NCBI GenBank assembly: GCA_018058245.1
Contig: JAGPCC010000006.1
Span: forward strand, 1-45,088
Length of the DNA: 45,088 nucleotides
Direction: 5' to 3'
Origin: Verrucomicrobiales bacterium
GTDB lineage: Bacteria > Verrucomicrobiota > Verrucomicrobiia > Verrucomicrobiales > DEV007
Of the stretch, positions 23,753 through 31,678 are shown piece after piece; the stretch's first letter is position 1, and every line of letters begins with the position of its first letter. The position numbers and the translations under genes were made by a program. The notes below the pieces were generated by a model. The model did no database searches. It saw only the letters and a list, made by a program, of their open reading frames with translations, and was not told the origin of the DNA.

Positions 23753-24088
23753 ATGCAGGTATTCTTTCGCTCCAAGAAGCTCCAGAAGACGTGTTCCTCC
23801 GCAAGGGAGATTCAGAAAGTCTTCGGAGTGGCTCGGGCCAAGAAGCTCCAGCAACGGTTGCTGGAACTCAGTGCCGCAGACCATCTTGGACAAATCTCCC
23901 GACTCCCTCCCGCCCGATGCCATGAAATGACCGGTGACCGCCAAGGCCAGCTTAGTGTCGACCTCGACCAGCCCTACCGGTTGTTTTTTATCCCCGCCGA
24001 CGATCCCGTTCCCCGCAGGGCGGACGGTGGCCTCGACTGGGACGCAGTAACTGCGATCGAGATCATCGAGATCGACGATCCCCATTGA
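23753..24088 (+). CDS. higB: HigB/RelE-ParE-fold toxin
   Basis: A 111-residue protein of the HigB (RelE/ParE superfamily) type. It shows MQVFFRSKKLQKTCSSAREI at the start, the central KKLQQRLLEL helix, a HEMTGDRQGQLSVDL strand pair, and the basic-aromatic YRLFFIPA segment near the end. HigB toxins cut mRNA in a ribosome-dependent way. Length is slightly above the usual 90-105, with the extra residues around DDPVPRRADGGLDW. The ATG at 23753 is the family-like start. The partner HigA follows after 14 bases, the reverse-order arrangement (toxin first) typical of hig loci. Confidence 0.85.
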   Translation: MQVFFRSKKLQKTCSSAREIQKVFGVARAKKLQQRLLELSAADHLGQISRLPPARCHEMTGDRQGQLSVDLDQPYRLFFIPADDPVPRRADGGLDWDAVTAIEIIEIDDPH

Positions 24089-24102
24089 ATTTCCCGACCC
24101 CC

Positions 24103-25194
24103 ATGAAAGCCAAACGCCAGAATCCGTTCGAGCCGGACTACGCCATCCCCCCGGGAGCCACCCTGGAGGAGACGATGGAGAGCCTTGGCATGACCCAGCG
24201 CGACCTTGCCAATCGCACTGGTCTGACCGTGCAAACCCTGAATCGCATCTTCAAGGGCGAGCAGCCCATCACCTACGAGACGGCCAACCGCCTCGAACTC
24301 GTCACCGGCACGCCGGCTGCCTTCTGGAACAATTTGGAGGCCCAATACCGCGAGCAGCTCGCCAAGCTAGACGAGAAACGGGAGCTGGAGGAACACCTCG
24401 ACTGGCTCAAGGCGATTCCCACCCGGGAGTTGGTCCAGCGTGGTGCCATTCCTCCCTGCGAGGAAAAAGTCGTGCTCCTGCGGGAAGTGCTGCGCTTCTA
24501 CAGCGTCAGCTCGACCGCTGCGTGGCGCGCCGTGTGGGAGGAGCCAGCCGCTGCGGCGCGTCGTTCGACCTTCTTCGCCTCCAGTCCAGGCCCCACGTCG
24601 GCATGGCTGCGGCTCGGCCAGATGCGGGCCCGCGAGATCGTCTGTCGATCCTATGACAAGAAGACCTTCGCGGCCAACCTCCAGACCATCCGTGGATTCA
24701 CCACGCTGACACCCGAGCAGTTCGTTCCGAAGATGGAGCGTCTCTGCGCCGAGGCCGGGGTGGCCTGCGTTCTTGTGCCTGAGATCAAGGGAGCGCCCTG
24801 GAGCGGAGCCGCCGAGTGGCTCACGCCGACCAAGGCCATGCTGCTCTTGAATCTGCGGGGGAAGGCCGAAGACAAATTCTGGTTCTCCTTCTTCCACGAG
24901 GCCAGCCACATCCTCAATGACAGCAAGAAGGAAACCTATCTCGATGATGGCAAGCGCTACGAGGACGATCCCGCCGAAAAATGTGCCGACGAGTTTGCGG
25001 CGGAGATGCTGGTCCCGAGGAAGTTTGATCAGGTGATCCAGCGGGCAAAATCCGCCGAGGAGATCAAAGCCCTTGCGAAGCAGATTGGCGTCAGTGCCGG
25101 GATCGTGGCCGGGCGGTTTCAGCATCTCACTAAGAGGTGGTCGCATTTTAAGGGACTTATCCGCCGTTTGGAGTGGCAACAGGACGCCGTATGA
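24103..25194 (+). CDS. higA: HigA-type antitoxin with ImmA/IrrE (M78) peptidase domain
   Basis: A 363-residue fusion. Residues 20-76 form an XRE helix-turn-helix domain (LEETMESLGMTQRDLANRTG, then NRIFKGEQPITYETANRL), typical of HigA. The C-terminal domain is an ImmA/IrrE-like zinc peptidase with the HExxH motif at His265-His269 (FFHEASHIL) and a downstream ECADEFAAEMLVP-like helix (CADEFAAEMLVP). The family can combine DNA binding, toxin neutralisation and stress-triggered proteolysis. A TTG at 24085 opens the frame, but the ATG at 24103 (MKAKRQNPF) is the better start. The stop overlaps the next fragment by ATGA (25191-25194). Confidence 0.86.
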   Translation: MKAKRQNPFEPDYAIPPGATLEETMESLGMTQRDLANRTGLTVQTLNRIFKGEQPITYETANRLELVTGTPAAFWNNLEAQYREQLAKLDEKRELEEHLDWLKAIPTRELVQRGAIPPCEEKVVLLREVLRFYSVSSTAAWRAVWEEPAAAARRSTFFASSPGPTSAWLRLGQMRAREIVCRSYDKKTFAANLQTIRGFTTLTPEQFVPKMERLCAEAGVACVLVPEIKGAPWSGAAEWLTPTKAMLLLNLRGKAEDKFWFSFFHEASHILNDSKKETYLDDGKRYEDDPAEKCADEFAAEMLVPRKFDQVIQRAKSAEEIKALAKQIGVSAGIVAGRFQHLTKRWSHFKGLIRRLEWQQDAV

Positions 25195-25505
25195 GCGGAC
25201 AAGGACTTTCGACTCGCATGGCTTTCACCGATTCAACCCTCTCACATCTCCGGCCCAACCCTCTTTGGTCGGAGTTGCCGGAATTCGACCGCAGCGGCTG
25301 GAAGCGCTTCCAGTTTGGCAAGATTGCCGAATGCATCGGGGAGCGGGTTGAGAAGCGGGATGAACCAGCAAAAGCGGTTATGCAGGCCCAGACCGACGCA
25401 GCGACTGAGTCGGTCATCACGGCGCTGCCGAATGCCCTGGCACATTGGGTTCAAAGTGCTGGATCCGTTCTGATACAGCTCAACACTCTCATCTCAGCCA
25501 AATGA
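25191..25505 (+). pseudogene. HsdS-start/HsdM-end chimeric relic
   Basis: A 104-residue open frame made of two unrelated ends. Residues about 10-58 resemble the start of the full HsdS at 26476: the relic has NPLWSELPEFDRSGWKR and IGERVEKRDE, and HsdS has NPAWASLPLFDRTGWKR and IGERAEPKDA. The rest (QAQTDAATESVITALPNA, ending LISAK) resembles the last 40 residues of HsdM2. The fusion point is near 25365-25385. The order is inverted relative to a normal hsdM-hsdS junction, so it looks like a deletion scar between an hsdS start and a second hsdM end. It overlaps higA and the HNH gene by ATGA at both ends, so it may still be translated. Function beyond coupling is doubtful. Confidence 0.78.
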
Positions 25506-26476
25506 ATCTTTCGAAGGAGCAAAACGACGCCGTGGGTTTCTATGACCAGCACTATTCTATCGTCTTCGATAGCGAACTGACCGTGGGCCGTCACATCAAG
25601 TTAGCGGACCAACAAGGCATAGAAGACCGCATTTGTCGGTTTTGCGGACTTGGAAAGCCAAACGTCACATTCCGTAAAGTTGCCCATGCGGTCCCCGAGT
25701 TCCTTGGAAACAAATCGCTCGTCTCCCAAAATGAGTGCGATGCCTGTAATGAAAAACTGGCCGACGAATACGAGGATCACCTTTCCAAGTGGTTTGGTCC
25801 GATGCGCACTGTATCTCAAATAAGGGGTAAGGGCGGTGTGCCGACTTACAAGAACAAGGACATTCGTATCGAGATGGGCGAGAAGGGTCTCGAGATTGGA
25901 ATCATTGGAGAGGAGCTGGAGTCATCTCTAAACTTTGATGGCCCGTTCACCTTCAAGATTCCGGTTCCCACTCCTGCCCAAGCGCATGTGCCTTTGAGGG
26001 CTGCGAAAGCTCTGTTGAAAGTGGCTTGCTCGATTTGCCCGCCAGAGCTTTTAAGCGAATGCCAACCGACTATCGAATGGCTTATGTCCCGCGTGAATGC
26101 GAGCCTTTCGATGTTTCCCGTGCTGTTTGCGTTTACACCAGGGCCAAACCCTTATTGCGACGGTAAAGTGTTTTTGCTCCGACGGAAAAGCGATGCGAAG
26201 CTGCCTTTCCTTTGGTGTATCTTGGCCACAGCGAATTATCGGTTTCAATTCTTCGTCCCGTTCTGCCCGTCAGATACATGGATCACTCCGGGTGAACCCG
26301 TCGAACTAACGCCTCCGCATTTTCCTGACGTTTTTGGCGACAAGTGGCCACACGGAAAAACTGGATTCGGGGTCTTCGACTGGTCGGGAACCGAACCGGT
26401 GGTTCGAGAGCAGTCAGTGAGCTTCAATGTCGATAGCGTGGAGAAGGTGGACATCAAACCCGACTCTGAAAACTGA
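25502..26476 (+). CDS. HNH-type nuclease-like protein
   Basis: A 324-residue protein. The N-terminal zinc module is Cys45 and Cys48 (ICRFCGLGKP), AHAVPEFLGN with His62 and Asn70, and Cys79, Cys82 and Asn83 (CDACNEKLADEYEDHL). This is the CxxC-H-N-CxxCN pattern of HNH endonucleases of the HNH_5-like kind. The remaining 230 residues (mixed beta, ending DSVEKVDIKPDSEN) are not recognised and may bind DNA or a partner. The ATG at 25502 overlaps the relic stop (ATGA), and its own TGA overlaps the hsdS start (TGATG), so it is embedded in the RM operon by coupling at both sides. It may be a phage-restricting nuclease. Confidence 0.75.
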   Translation: MNLSKEQNDAVGFYDQHYSIVFDSELTVGRHIKLADQQGIEDRICRFCGLGKPNVTFRKVAHAVPEFLGNKSLVSQNECDACNEKLADEYEDHLSKWFGPMRTVSQIRGKGGVPTYKNKDIRIEMGEKGLEIGIIGEELESSLNFDGPFTFKIPVPTPAQAHVPLRAAKALLKVACSICPPELLSECQPTIEWLMSRVNASLSMFPVLFAFTPGPNPYCDGKVFLLRRKSDAKLPFLWCILATANYRFQFFVPFCPSDTWITPGEPVELTPPHFPDVFGDKWPHGKTGFGVFDWSGTEPVVREQSVSFNVDSVEKVDIKPDSEN

Positions 26477-27702
26477 TGACATCCGTTGCTCCATTAATTG
26501 GGTCCCTCAAGTCAAACCCCGCTTGGGCCTCCCTCCCGCTCTTCGACCGCACGGGCTGGAAGCGCATGGCCTTCGGTGACTTCGCTCAAAGCATCGGGGA
26601 ACGGGCGGAGCCGAAGGATGCGCAGGAGGAGATTTATGTGGGGCTGGAGCATCTGGACCCGCAGTGCCTGCACATCCGGCGCTGGGGGAAGGGCAGCGAT
26701 GTCATCGGTGGCAAGCTGCGCTTTCGGAAGGGCGACATCATCTTTGGCAAACGCCGCGCCTATCAGCGGAAGCTGGCCGTGGCGGAGTTCGGCGGCATCT
26801 GCTCCGCACATGCCATGGTCATTCGGGCCAGGCCGGATAAGGTGCTGCCGGAGTTCCTGCCCTTCCTCATGATGAGCGACCGCTTCATGAACCGCGCCGT
26901 CGAGATTTCCGTGGGCTCGCTCTCACCCACCATAAACTGGACCACGCTCAAGCTGGAGACCTTCGACCTCCCGCCGCTCGACCAGCAGCGGCGCATCGCG
27001 GAAATCCTCTGGGCGGTGGATGCAAGCCTGGGTGCGAATGATGGGCTTGAATTGTCACTCTTGGAATATCGGCAGGGACTCCTTGATTCAATCGCCCACG
27101 AGTATTCAGAGTCCCACGCACTTGCTCCTTTGGACTCTGCGATCGAGCAAGGCAGACCGATCTGTTATGGTATCCTAATGCCAGGTCTTGGAATTGAGAA
27201 TGGAATCCCCGTCGTCAAAGTCCGCGACTTTCCTGACGGTTTTATTCGCGAAGGAGATTTGCTGCAAACTACCCCGGAAATTGAAGCTCCGTATAAGCGG
27301 TCGCGATTAAAGAGCGGAGACCTCATCATTTCAATTCGCGGCACAATCGGCAGAATGGCCGAAGTCCCACCGTCGCTTGATGGTGCAAACATTACACAGG
27401 ATACGGCGAGACTCTCGATAGCTCCCGAACACAACCGTGGTTACCTGCGAGCTGTTTTAGAGTCGCGATTTGTTGAGAGACAAATTCAGTCCCGCATCAC
27501 CGGTCTTGCCGTAAAAGGTATCAACATCGGTGAGTTGAGACAAATTCAGATACCACTTCCATCGCGTCGTAAACAGGACGGAATCGCGGAAAAGCTCTCC
27601 ACGATTTCCACAGCGCAGAGAGCAGCAGCGGCCAATTCGGCGCAGGTGCGCAGTGTTATAGCCGCCAGCATTGAAAACCTACTTGGAGGACATTCACGAT
27701 GA
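26476..27702 (+). CDS. hsdS: Type I restriction-modification specificity subunit
   Basis: A 408-residue HsdS that sets the bipartite DNA target for both methylation and restriction. Two target-recognition domains are each followed by a coiled-coil spacer. The first ends in the conserved LPPLDQQRRIAEILWAVDASL and the second in IPLPSRRKQDGIAEKLSTI. GDIIFGKRR and GDLIISIRGTIGRM are the matching conserved strands. Residues 1-55 share sequence with the relic at 25191-25505. The ATG at 26476 overlaps the HNH stop. Only this one complete hsdS is present for two hsdM genes. Just before its end, GGAGG at 27685-27689 serves as a ribosome site for the 13-codon HsdR relic. Confidence 0.94.
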   Translation: MTSVAPLIGSLKSNPAWASLPLFDRTGWKRMAFGDFAQSIGERAEPKDAQEEIYVGLEHLDPQCLHIRRWGKGSDVIGGKLRFRKGDIIFGKRRAYQRKLAVAEFGGICSAHAMVIRARPDKVLPEFLPFLMMSDRFMNRAVEISVGSLSPTINWTTLKLETFDLPPLDQQRRIAEILWAVDASLGANDGLELSLLEYRQGLLDSIAHEYSESHALAPLDSAIEQGRPICYGILMPGLGIENGIPVVKVRDFPDGFIREGDLLQTTPEIEAPYKRSRLKSGDLIISIRGTIGRMAEVPPSLDGANITQDTARLSIAPEHNRGYLRAVLESRFVERQIQSRITGLAVKGINIGELRQIQIPLPSRRKQDGIAEKLSTISTAQRAAAANSAQVRSVIAASIENLLGGHSR

Positions 27703-27740
27703 ATTTTACCAAATCCAACACCGTGGAGCTGACGCAATGA
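27699..27740 (+). pseudogene. 13-codon relic of an hsdR start (coupling leader)
   Basis: ATG at 27699 opens MNFTKSNTVELTQ and stops with TGA at 27738-27740. The peptide matches the start of the full HsdR (MGFNESNTVEQMI) at 28651, with 26 of 39 codon bases identical when aligned from the ATG. It has a strong GGAGG ribosome site and overlaps the hsdS stop by ATGA, the arrangement expected of an original hsdS-hsdR junction. Its own stop overlaps the ATG of the next gene (27737) by ATGA. It is therefore most simply the surviving 5' end of an hsdR, now acting as a leader. Confidence 0.7.
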
Positions 27741-28648
27741 ATAAAAAGCTTTCACCAGCTTTTGTGGAATTGACCCAGGACGCCCTTCTCAAGGCGATCT
27801 GGTTCAAGGGGAGTTTGCGGATGTTCTTGATTCAGCATCAGATCTCAGAGTCAATACTGGCTCAATGGCAGGCCGACCAATCTAAGCGTGATTTTATTAA
27901 CTGGCTCTGGCCAAGGCTCGTCAAAGACGAGAAGGGTCAGAACGCGATCTTGGCGATGGCGAGATCGCTCGCCGAAATGAGGCACTTCCCAGACCTCGAG
28001 CGAAAGGAAGATACGAAGGAACGGATACCCGAAGCAGTCGAAGCAATAAATCGACTCAGAGTTGTTGTCTCTGCGGTGAACGAGACAATAAGTGAAACAA
28101 AGGCAGCAGAGAAGCGAAGGCAAACTGCACGGGAACAGACATCACAGCTACTAGCTGCGATGCAGTCGCTGGAAAAGCTTCAATCCGATCTGAACGCGCT
28201 TACTCCAAAAATCGGAACACAGCCAGGTGGATATGAATTTGAGAAATGGCTCTATGATCTCGCCATATTCTTCGAGCTTGATGCGAGGCCCGGCTACAAG
28301 GCCGCTGGTCGTCAAATTGACGGCGCAATTACAATCGAAGGAACGACATTCCTCCTCGAAGCAAAGCTGGTCAATGCTCCAATCGGATCACCCGACATCG
28401 ACATCTTCATGGCTAAAATCGAATCGAAGGCAGACAACACGATGGGTCTTTTTGTTTCCCTCTCCGGCTTTAATGAGGGCGCTAAGCTGGCTGCGTCAAA
28501 GCAACGCACGCCGATGTTGTTACTGGATTCGGGGCACATCTTCACCCTGATAATGCGGGGGATCATGACTCTTCCTCAGGTAGTATCACGAATCAAACGT
28601 CACGCGCACCAAACCGGCTCCTCCTACCTCAGCGCCGCTGACTTTTGA
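27737..28648 (+). CDS. Predicted PD-(D/E)XK protein with coiled coil, between hsdS and hsdR
   Basis: A 303-residue protein that I cannot name. Residues 1-85 are helical, and 95-155 (AINRLRVVVSAVNETISETK, then LLAAMQSLEKLQSDLNAL) look like a coiled coil. The C-terminal domain has a nuclease-like core: GYEFEKWLYDLAIFFEL, Asp195 in GRQIDGAITIEG, and Glu208-Ala-Lys210 in FLLEAKLVNAP, then strand-helix repeats ending near LLLDSGHIF. The ATG at 27737 is coupled by ATGA to the upstream 13-codon leader; an upstream TTG at 27671 lies within hsdS and is less likely. It ends 2 bases before the hsdR ATG. It is AT-richer than hsdS and hsdR, so probably cargo. It could be a restriction nuclease or a toxic effector. 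Confidence 0.72.
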   Translation: MNKKLSPAFVELTQDALLKAIWFKGSLRMFLIQHQISESILAQWQADQSKRDFINWLWPRLVKDEKGQNAILAMARSLAEMRHFPDLERKEDTKERIPEAVEAINRLRVVVSAVNETISETKAAEKRRQTAREQTSQLLAAMQSLEKLQSDLNALTPKIGTQPGGYEFEKWLYDLAIFFELDARPGYKAAGRQIDGAITIEGTTFLLEAKLVNAPIGSPDIDIFMAKIESKADNTMGLFVSLSGFNEGAKLAASKQRTPMLLLDSGHIFTLIMRGIMTLPQVVSRIKRHAHQTGSSYLSAADF

Positions 28649-28650
28649 CC

Positions 28651-31641
28651 ATGGGCTTCAACGAATCCAATACCGTCGAGCAGATGATCCTCGACGCCGC
28701 AACCAGCCTCGGTAGCGGCTCAGGCTCATCCCTCGTTAGCGAAGGCCCACCTGCGGGCTGGAGTGGTTCCTTGGGCGAGGAATTCAAGCCTTCGCGCTGG
28801 ACCTACGAGCCTGCCACAGTGCTACCCCGTCAACCCGGCGAAGTCATGGTGGAGCCCTGGGTGCGGGAGTCGCTCATCGCCCTGAATCCCGAGATCGCTG
28901 AACAACCCGATCGTGCAGACGAGGTGATCTACGCTCTCCGGGCCATCCTGCTCTCCGTGCAGGGCGACGGGCTGGTGCGGGCGAACGAGAACTTCATGGC
29001 CTGGCTGCGCGGGGAGAAGACGATGCCCTTTGGCCCGAACGGCGAGCATGTGGCGGTGCGGCTGGTGGATTTCACCCAGCCCGCGAAGAACCGGCTGACG
29101 GTGACGAACCAGTGGACCTACCAGACGGGCACCGTGGTGAAGCGCTTCGACGTGGTCTTTCTGGTGAACGGACTGCCGCTGGTGATCGGCGAGGCGAAGA
29201 CGCCAACGCGCAGCGCGGTGACGTGGTTCGACGGGGCGTATCAGGTGAACGAGATCTACGAGAAGGAGATTCCGGCCATGTTTGTGCCGAACGTTTTCTC
29301 CTTTGCCACGGAAGGCCGCGTGCTGCGCTACGGCAGCATCCGCATGCCCATCGACCTCTGGGGGCCGTGGCGCGATGAGGAGCATCAGGAGGAGGGCAAC
29401 CTGGGCCATGTCCGCAAGACGGTGGAAAGTCTCCTGCGGCCCGGCGTGGTGCTGGACATCCTGCAGAACTTCACCCTCTTCGCCACGGACAAGAAGCACC
29501 GGCGCATCAAGGTGATCTGCCGTTACCAGCAATACGAGACGACGAACAAGATGATCGCCCGCGTCGTGGCCGGGTATCCGAAGAAGGGCCTCATCTGGCA
29601 TTTCCAGGGCAGCGGCAAGAGCCTGCTGATGGTCTTCGCCGCGCAGAAGTTGCGGATGCACCCGAGGCTGGGCAATCCCACGGTGCTGATCGTGGTGGAC
29701 CGCATCGACCTCGACACCCAGATCAGCGCCACCTTCAACGCGGCGGACGTGCCGAACATGGTGGGCGTGGGCGACCGGCAGGAACTGCAACGGCTGATCA
29801 ATCAGGACGTGCGCAAGGTGCTGATCACGACCATCCACAAGTTCGGCGAGGCCACGGGCGAATGGAACGCCCGCAAGAACATCATCGTGATGGTGGACGA
29901 GGCGCACCGCACGCAGGAGGGCGACCTGGGCCGCAAGATGCGCGAGGCGTTGCCGAATGCCTTTCTCTTTGGCCTGACCGGCACGCCTATCAACCGGGCC
30001 GACCGCAACACTTTCTGGGCCTTCGGCGCGGACGAGGACAGCGCGGGCTACCTCAGCCGCTATTCGTTCCAGGATTCCATCCGCGACAAGGCGACGCTGC
30101 CGCTGCACTTCGAAGCGCCGACGGTGAAGCTCAAGATCGACAAGGCGGCCATCGACGAGGCCTTCAAGCAGATCACCGACGACATGAGCGAGCAGGATCG
30201 CGACGATCTCGCGAAACGCGCCGCGAAGATGGCCGTGCTGGTGAAGAACCCGGAACGCGTGCGGGCCGTGGTGGAGCACATTGTGCAGCATTACCAGACC
30301 AAGGTGGAGCCGAACGGCTTCAAAGCGCAGGTGGTGTGCTTCGACCGCGAATGCTGCGTGCTCTACAAGCAGGTGATGGACGAGATCATCGGCCCCGAGG
30401 CCAGCGCCGTCGTCATGAGCTCGGGGCAGAAGGATCCGCCGGGATGGAGCGTCCACCTCCGCGACAAGGACGCCGAGGAGAAACTGCTCGACCGCTTCCG
30501 CGATCCAGTCGATCCGCTGAAGTTTGTCATCGTGACGAGCAAGCTGCTCACCGGCTTCGACGCGCCGATCCTCCAGGCCATGTACCTCGACAAGCCGATG
30601 AGGGATCACAATCTCCTCCAGGCCATCTGCCGGGTGAACCGCACCTACGGCCAGATGAAGACCCACGGTCTCATCGTGGATTACATCGGCATCTTCGACG
30701 ACGTGGCCCAGGCCCTGGACTTCGACGAGAAGGCGGTGCAGCAGGTCGTGAGCAACATCGACGAGCTGCGCAAGGCCCTGCCAGTGCAGGTGCAGAAGTG
30801 CCTGGCCTTCTTTCCCGGTGTGGACCGCAGCGTGGGAGGCTACGAAGGCCTCATGGAAGCCCAGCAATGCTTGCCGGACAACGCCACCCGCGACAAGTTC
30901 GCTGGCGAATACAGCGTGCTCGGCACGATCTGGGAGGCCCTTTCCCCCGACCCCTGTCTCGGAGCCTATGCGCCGGACTACAAATGGCTGACTCAGGTCT
31001 ATGAATCGGTGAAGCCGGTGAGCGGCAACGGAAAACTGCTCTGGCATCGGCTCGGCGCCAAGACCATCGAACTCATCAACGAGAACGTCCACGTCGAAGC
31101 GGTGCGCGACGACATTGAGGCCCTCGTCCTCGACGCTGACATTCTCGACGGCATCCTCGGCGACGCCAACCCTTCGAAGAAGGCCAAGGAAGTCGAGATC
31201 AAACTGATCGCCCGGCTCCGCAAGCACGCCGGCAACCCCAAATTCACCGAACTCGGCGAACGACTCGAAAAGGTGCGAGAGCGCCACGAACAGGGGCTGC
31301 TCAACAGCCTGGAATTCCTCAAGGCAATCCTCGAGATCGCCAAGGAAGTCGTCGAGGCCGAGAACCGGGTCGATCCCGAGGAGGAACAGGACCGCGCCAT
31401 CGCCGCGCTCACGGAGCTGTTCAACGAAGTGAAAAACAAAAGCACGCACGTCATCGTCGAGCGTCTCGTCGCCGACATCGATGCGATCGTGCGGCAGATT
31501 CGCTTCGACGGTTGGCAGGCCACCTCCGCCGGGGAGCGCGAGGTGCAGAAGGCGCTACGCTCAACTTTGAGGAAGTTCCAGCTTCACACTGATCAGGAAC
31601 TCTTTGAGAAGGCCTACGGATACATTCGGCAGTATTATTGA
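28651..31641 (+). CDS. hsdR: Type I restriction enzyme motor/nuclease subunit
   Basis: A 996-residue HsdR, the translocating and cutting subunit that assembles with HsdM2-HsdS. The N-terminal PD-(D/E)XK nuclease has Asp167 in KRFDVVFLVNG and Glu181-Ala-Lys183 in LVIGEAKTP. Two RecA-like motor lobes follow: Walker A GSGKS at 320-324, DEAH at about 415 (IVMVDEAHRTQ), LTGTPINRADRN (motif III), and LTGFDAPILQAMYLD with CRVNRTY (motifs V and VI). The C-terminal helical domain that contacts the methylase is present to QYY. The ATG at 28651 matches the family opening MxFxESNTVE. The frame includes an upstream TTG at 28645, judged not the start. Confidence 0.95.
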   Translation: MGFNESNTVEQMILDAATSLGSGSGSSLVSEGPPAGWSGSLGEEFKPSRWTYEPATVLPRQPGEVMVEPWVRESLIALNPEIAEQPDRADEVIYALRAILLSVQGDGLVRANENFMAWLRGEKTMPFGPNGEHVAVRLVDFTQPAKNRLTVTNQWTYQTGTVVKRFDVVFLVNGLPLVIGEAKTPTRSAVTWFDGAYQVNEIYEKEIPAMFVPNVFSFATEGRVLRYGSIRMPIDLWGPWRDEEHQEEGNLGHVRKTVESLLRPGVVLDILQNFTLFATDKKHRRIKVICRYQQYETTNKMIARVVAGYPKKGLIWHFQGSGKSLLMVFAAQKLRMHPRLGNPTVLIVVDRIDLDTQISATFNAADVPNMVGVGDRQELQRLINQDVRKVLITTIHKFGEATGEWNARKNIIVMVDEAHRTQEGDLGRKMREALPNAFLFGLTGTPINRADRNTFWAFGADEDSAGYLSRYSFQDSIRDKATLPLHFEAPTVKLKIDKAAIDEAFKQITDDMSEQDRDDLAKRAAKMAVLVKNPERVRAVVEHIVQHYQTKVEPNGFKAQVVCFDRECCVLYKQVMDEIIGPEASAVVMSSGQKDPPGWSVHLRDKDAEEKLLDRFRDPVDPLKFVIVTSKLLTGFDAPILQAMYLDKPMRDHNLLQAICRVNRTYGQMKTHGLIVDYIGIFDDVAQALDFDEKAVQQVVSNIDELRKALPVQVQKCLAFFPGVDRSVGGYEGLMEAQQCLPDNATRDKFAGEYSVLGTIWEALSPDPCLGAYAPDYKWLTQVYESVKPVSGNGKLLWHRLGAKTIELINENVHVEAVRDDIEALVLDADILDGILGDANPSKKAKEVEIKLIARLRKHAGNPKFTELGERLEKVRERHEQGLLNSLEFLKAILEIAKEVVEAENRVDPEEEQDRAIAALTELFNEVKNKSTHVIVERLVADIDAIVRQIRFDGWQATSAGEREVQKALRSTLRKFQLHTDQELFEKAYGYIRQYY

Positions 31642-31678
31642 GCAGCAGCTCGTCAGAGAAAAACTCGAAAGAGATCCA

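Noticed and set aside
28822-31449. Open frame of 875 codons on the minus strand opposite hsdR
   Set aside because: It is a shadow of the G/C-rich hsdR gene: no family pattern and His/Asp/Val-rich composition. HsdR is complete on the plus strand.
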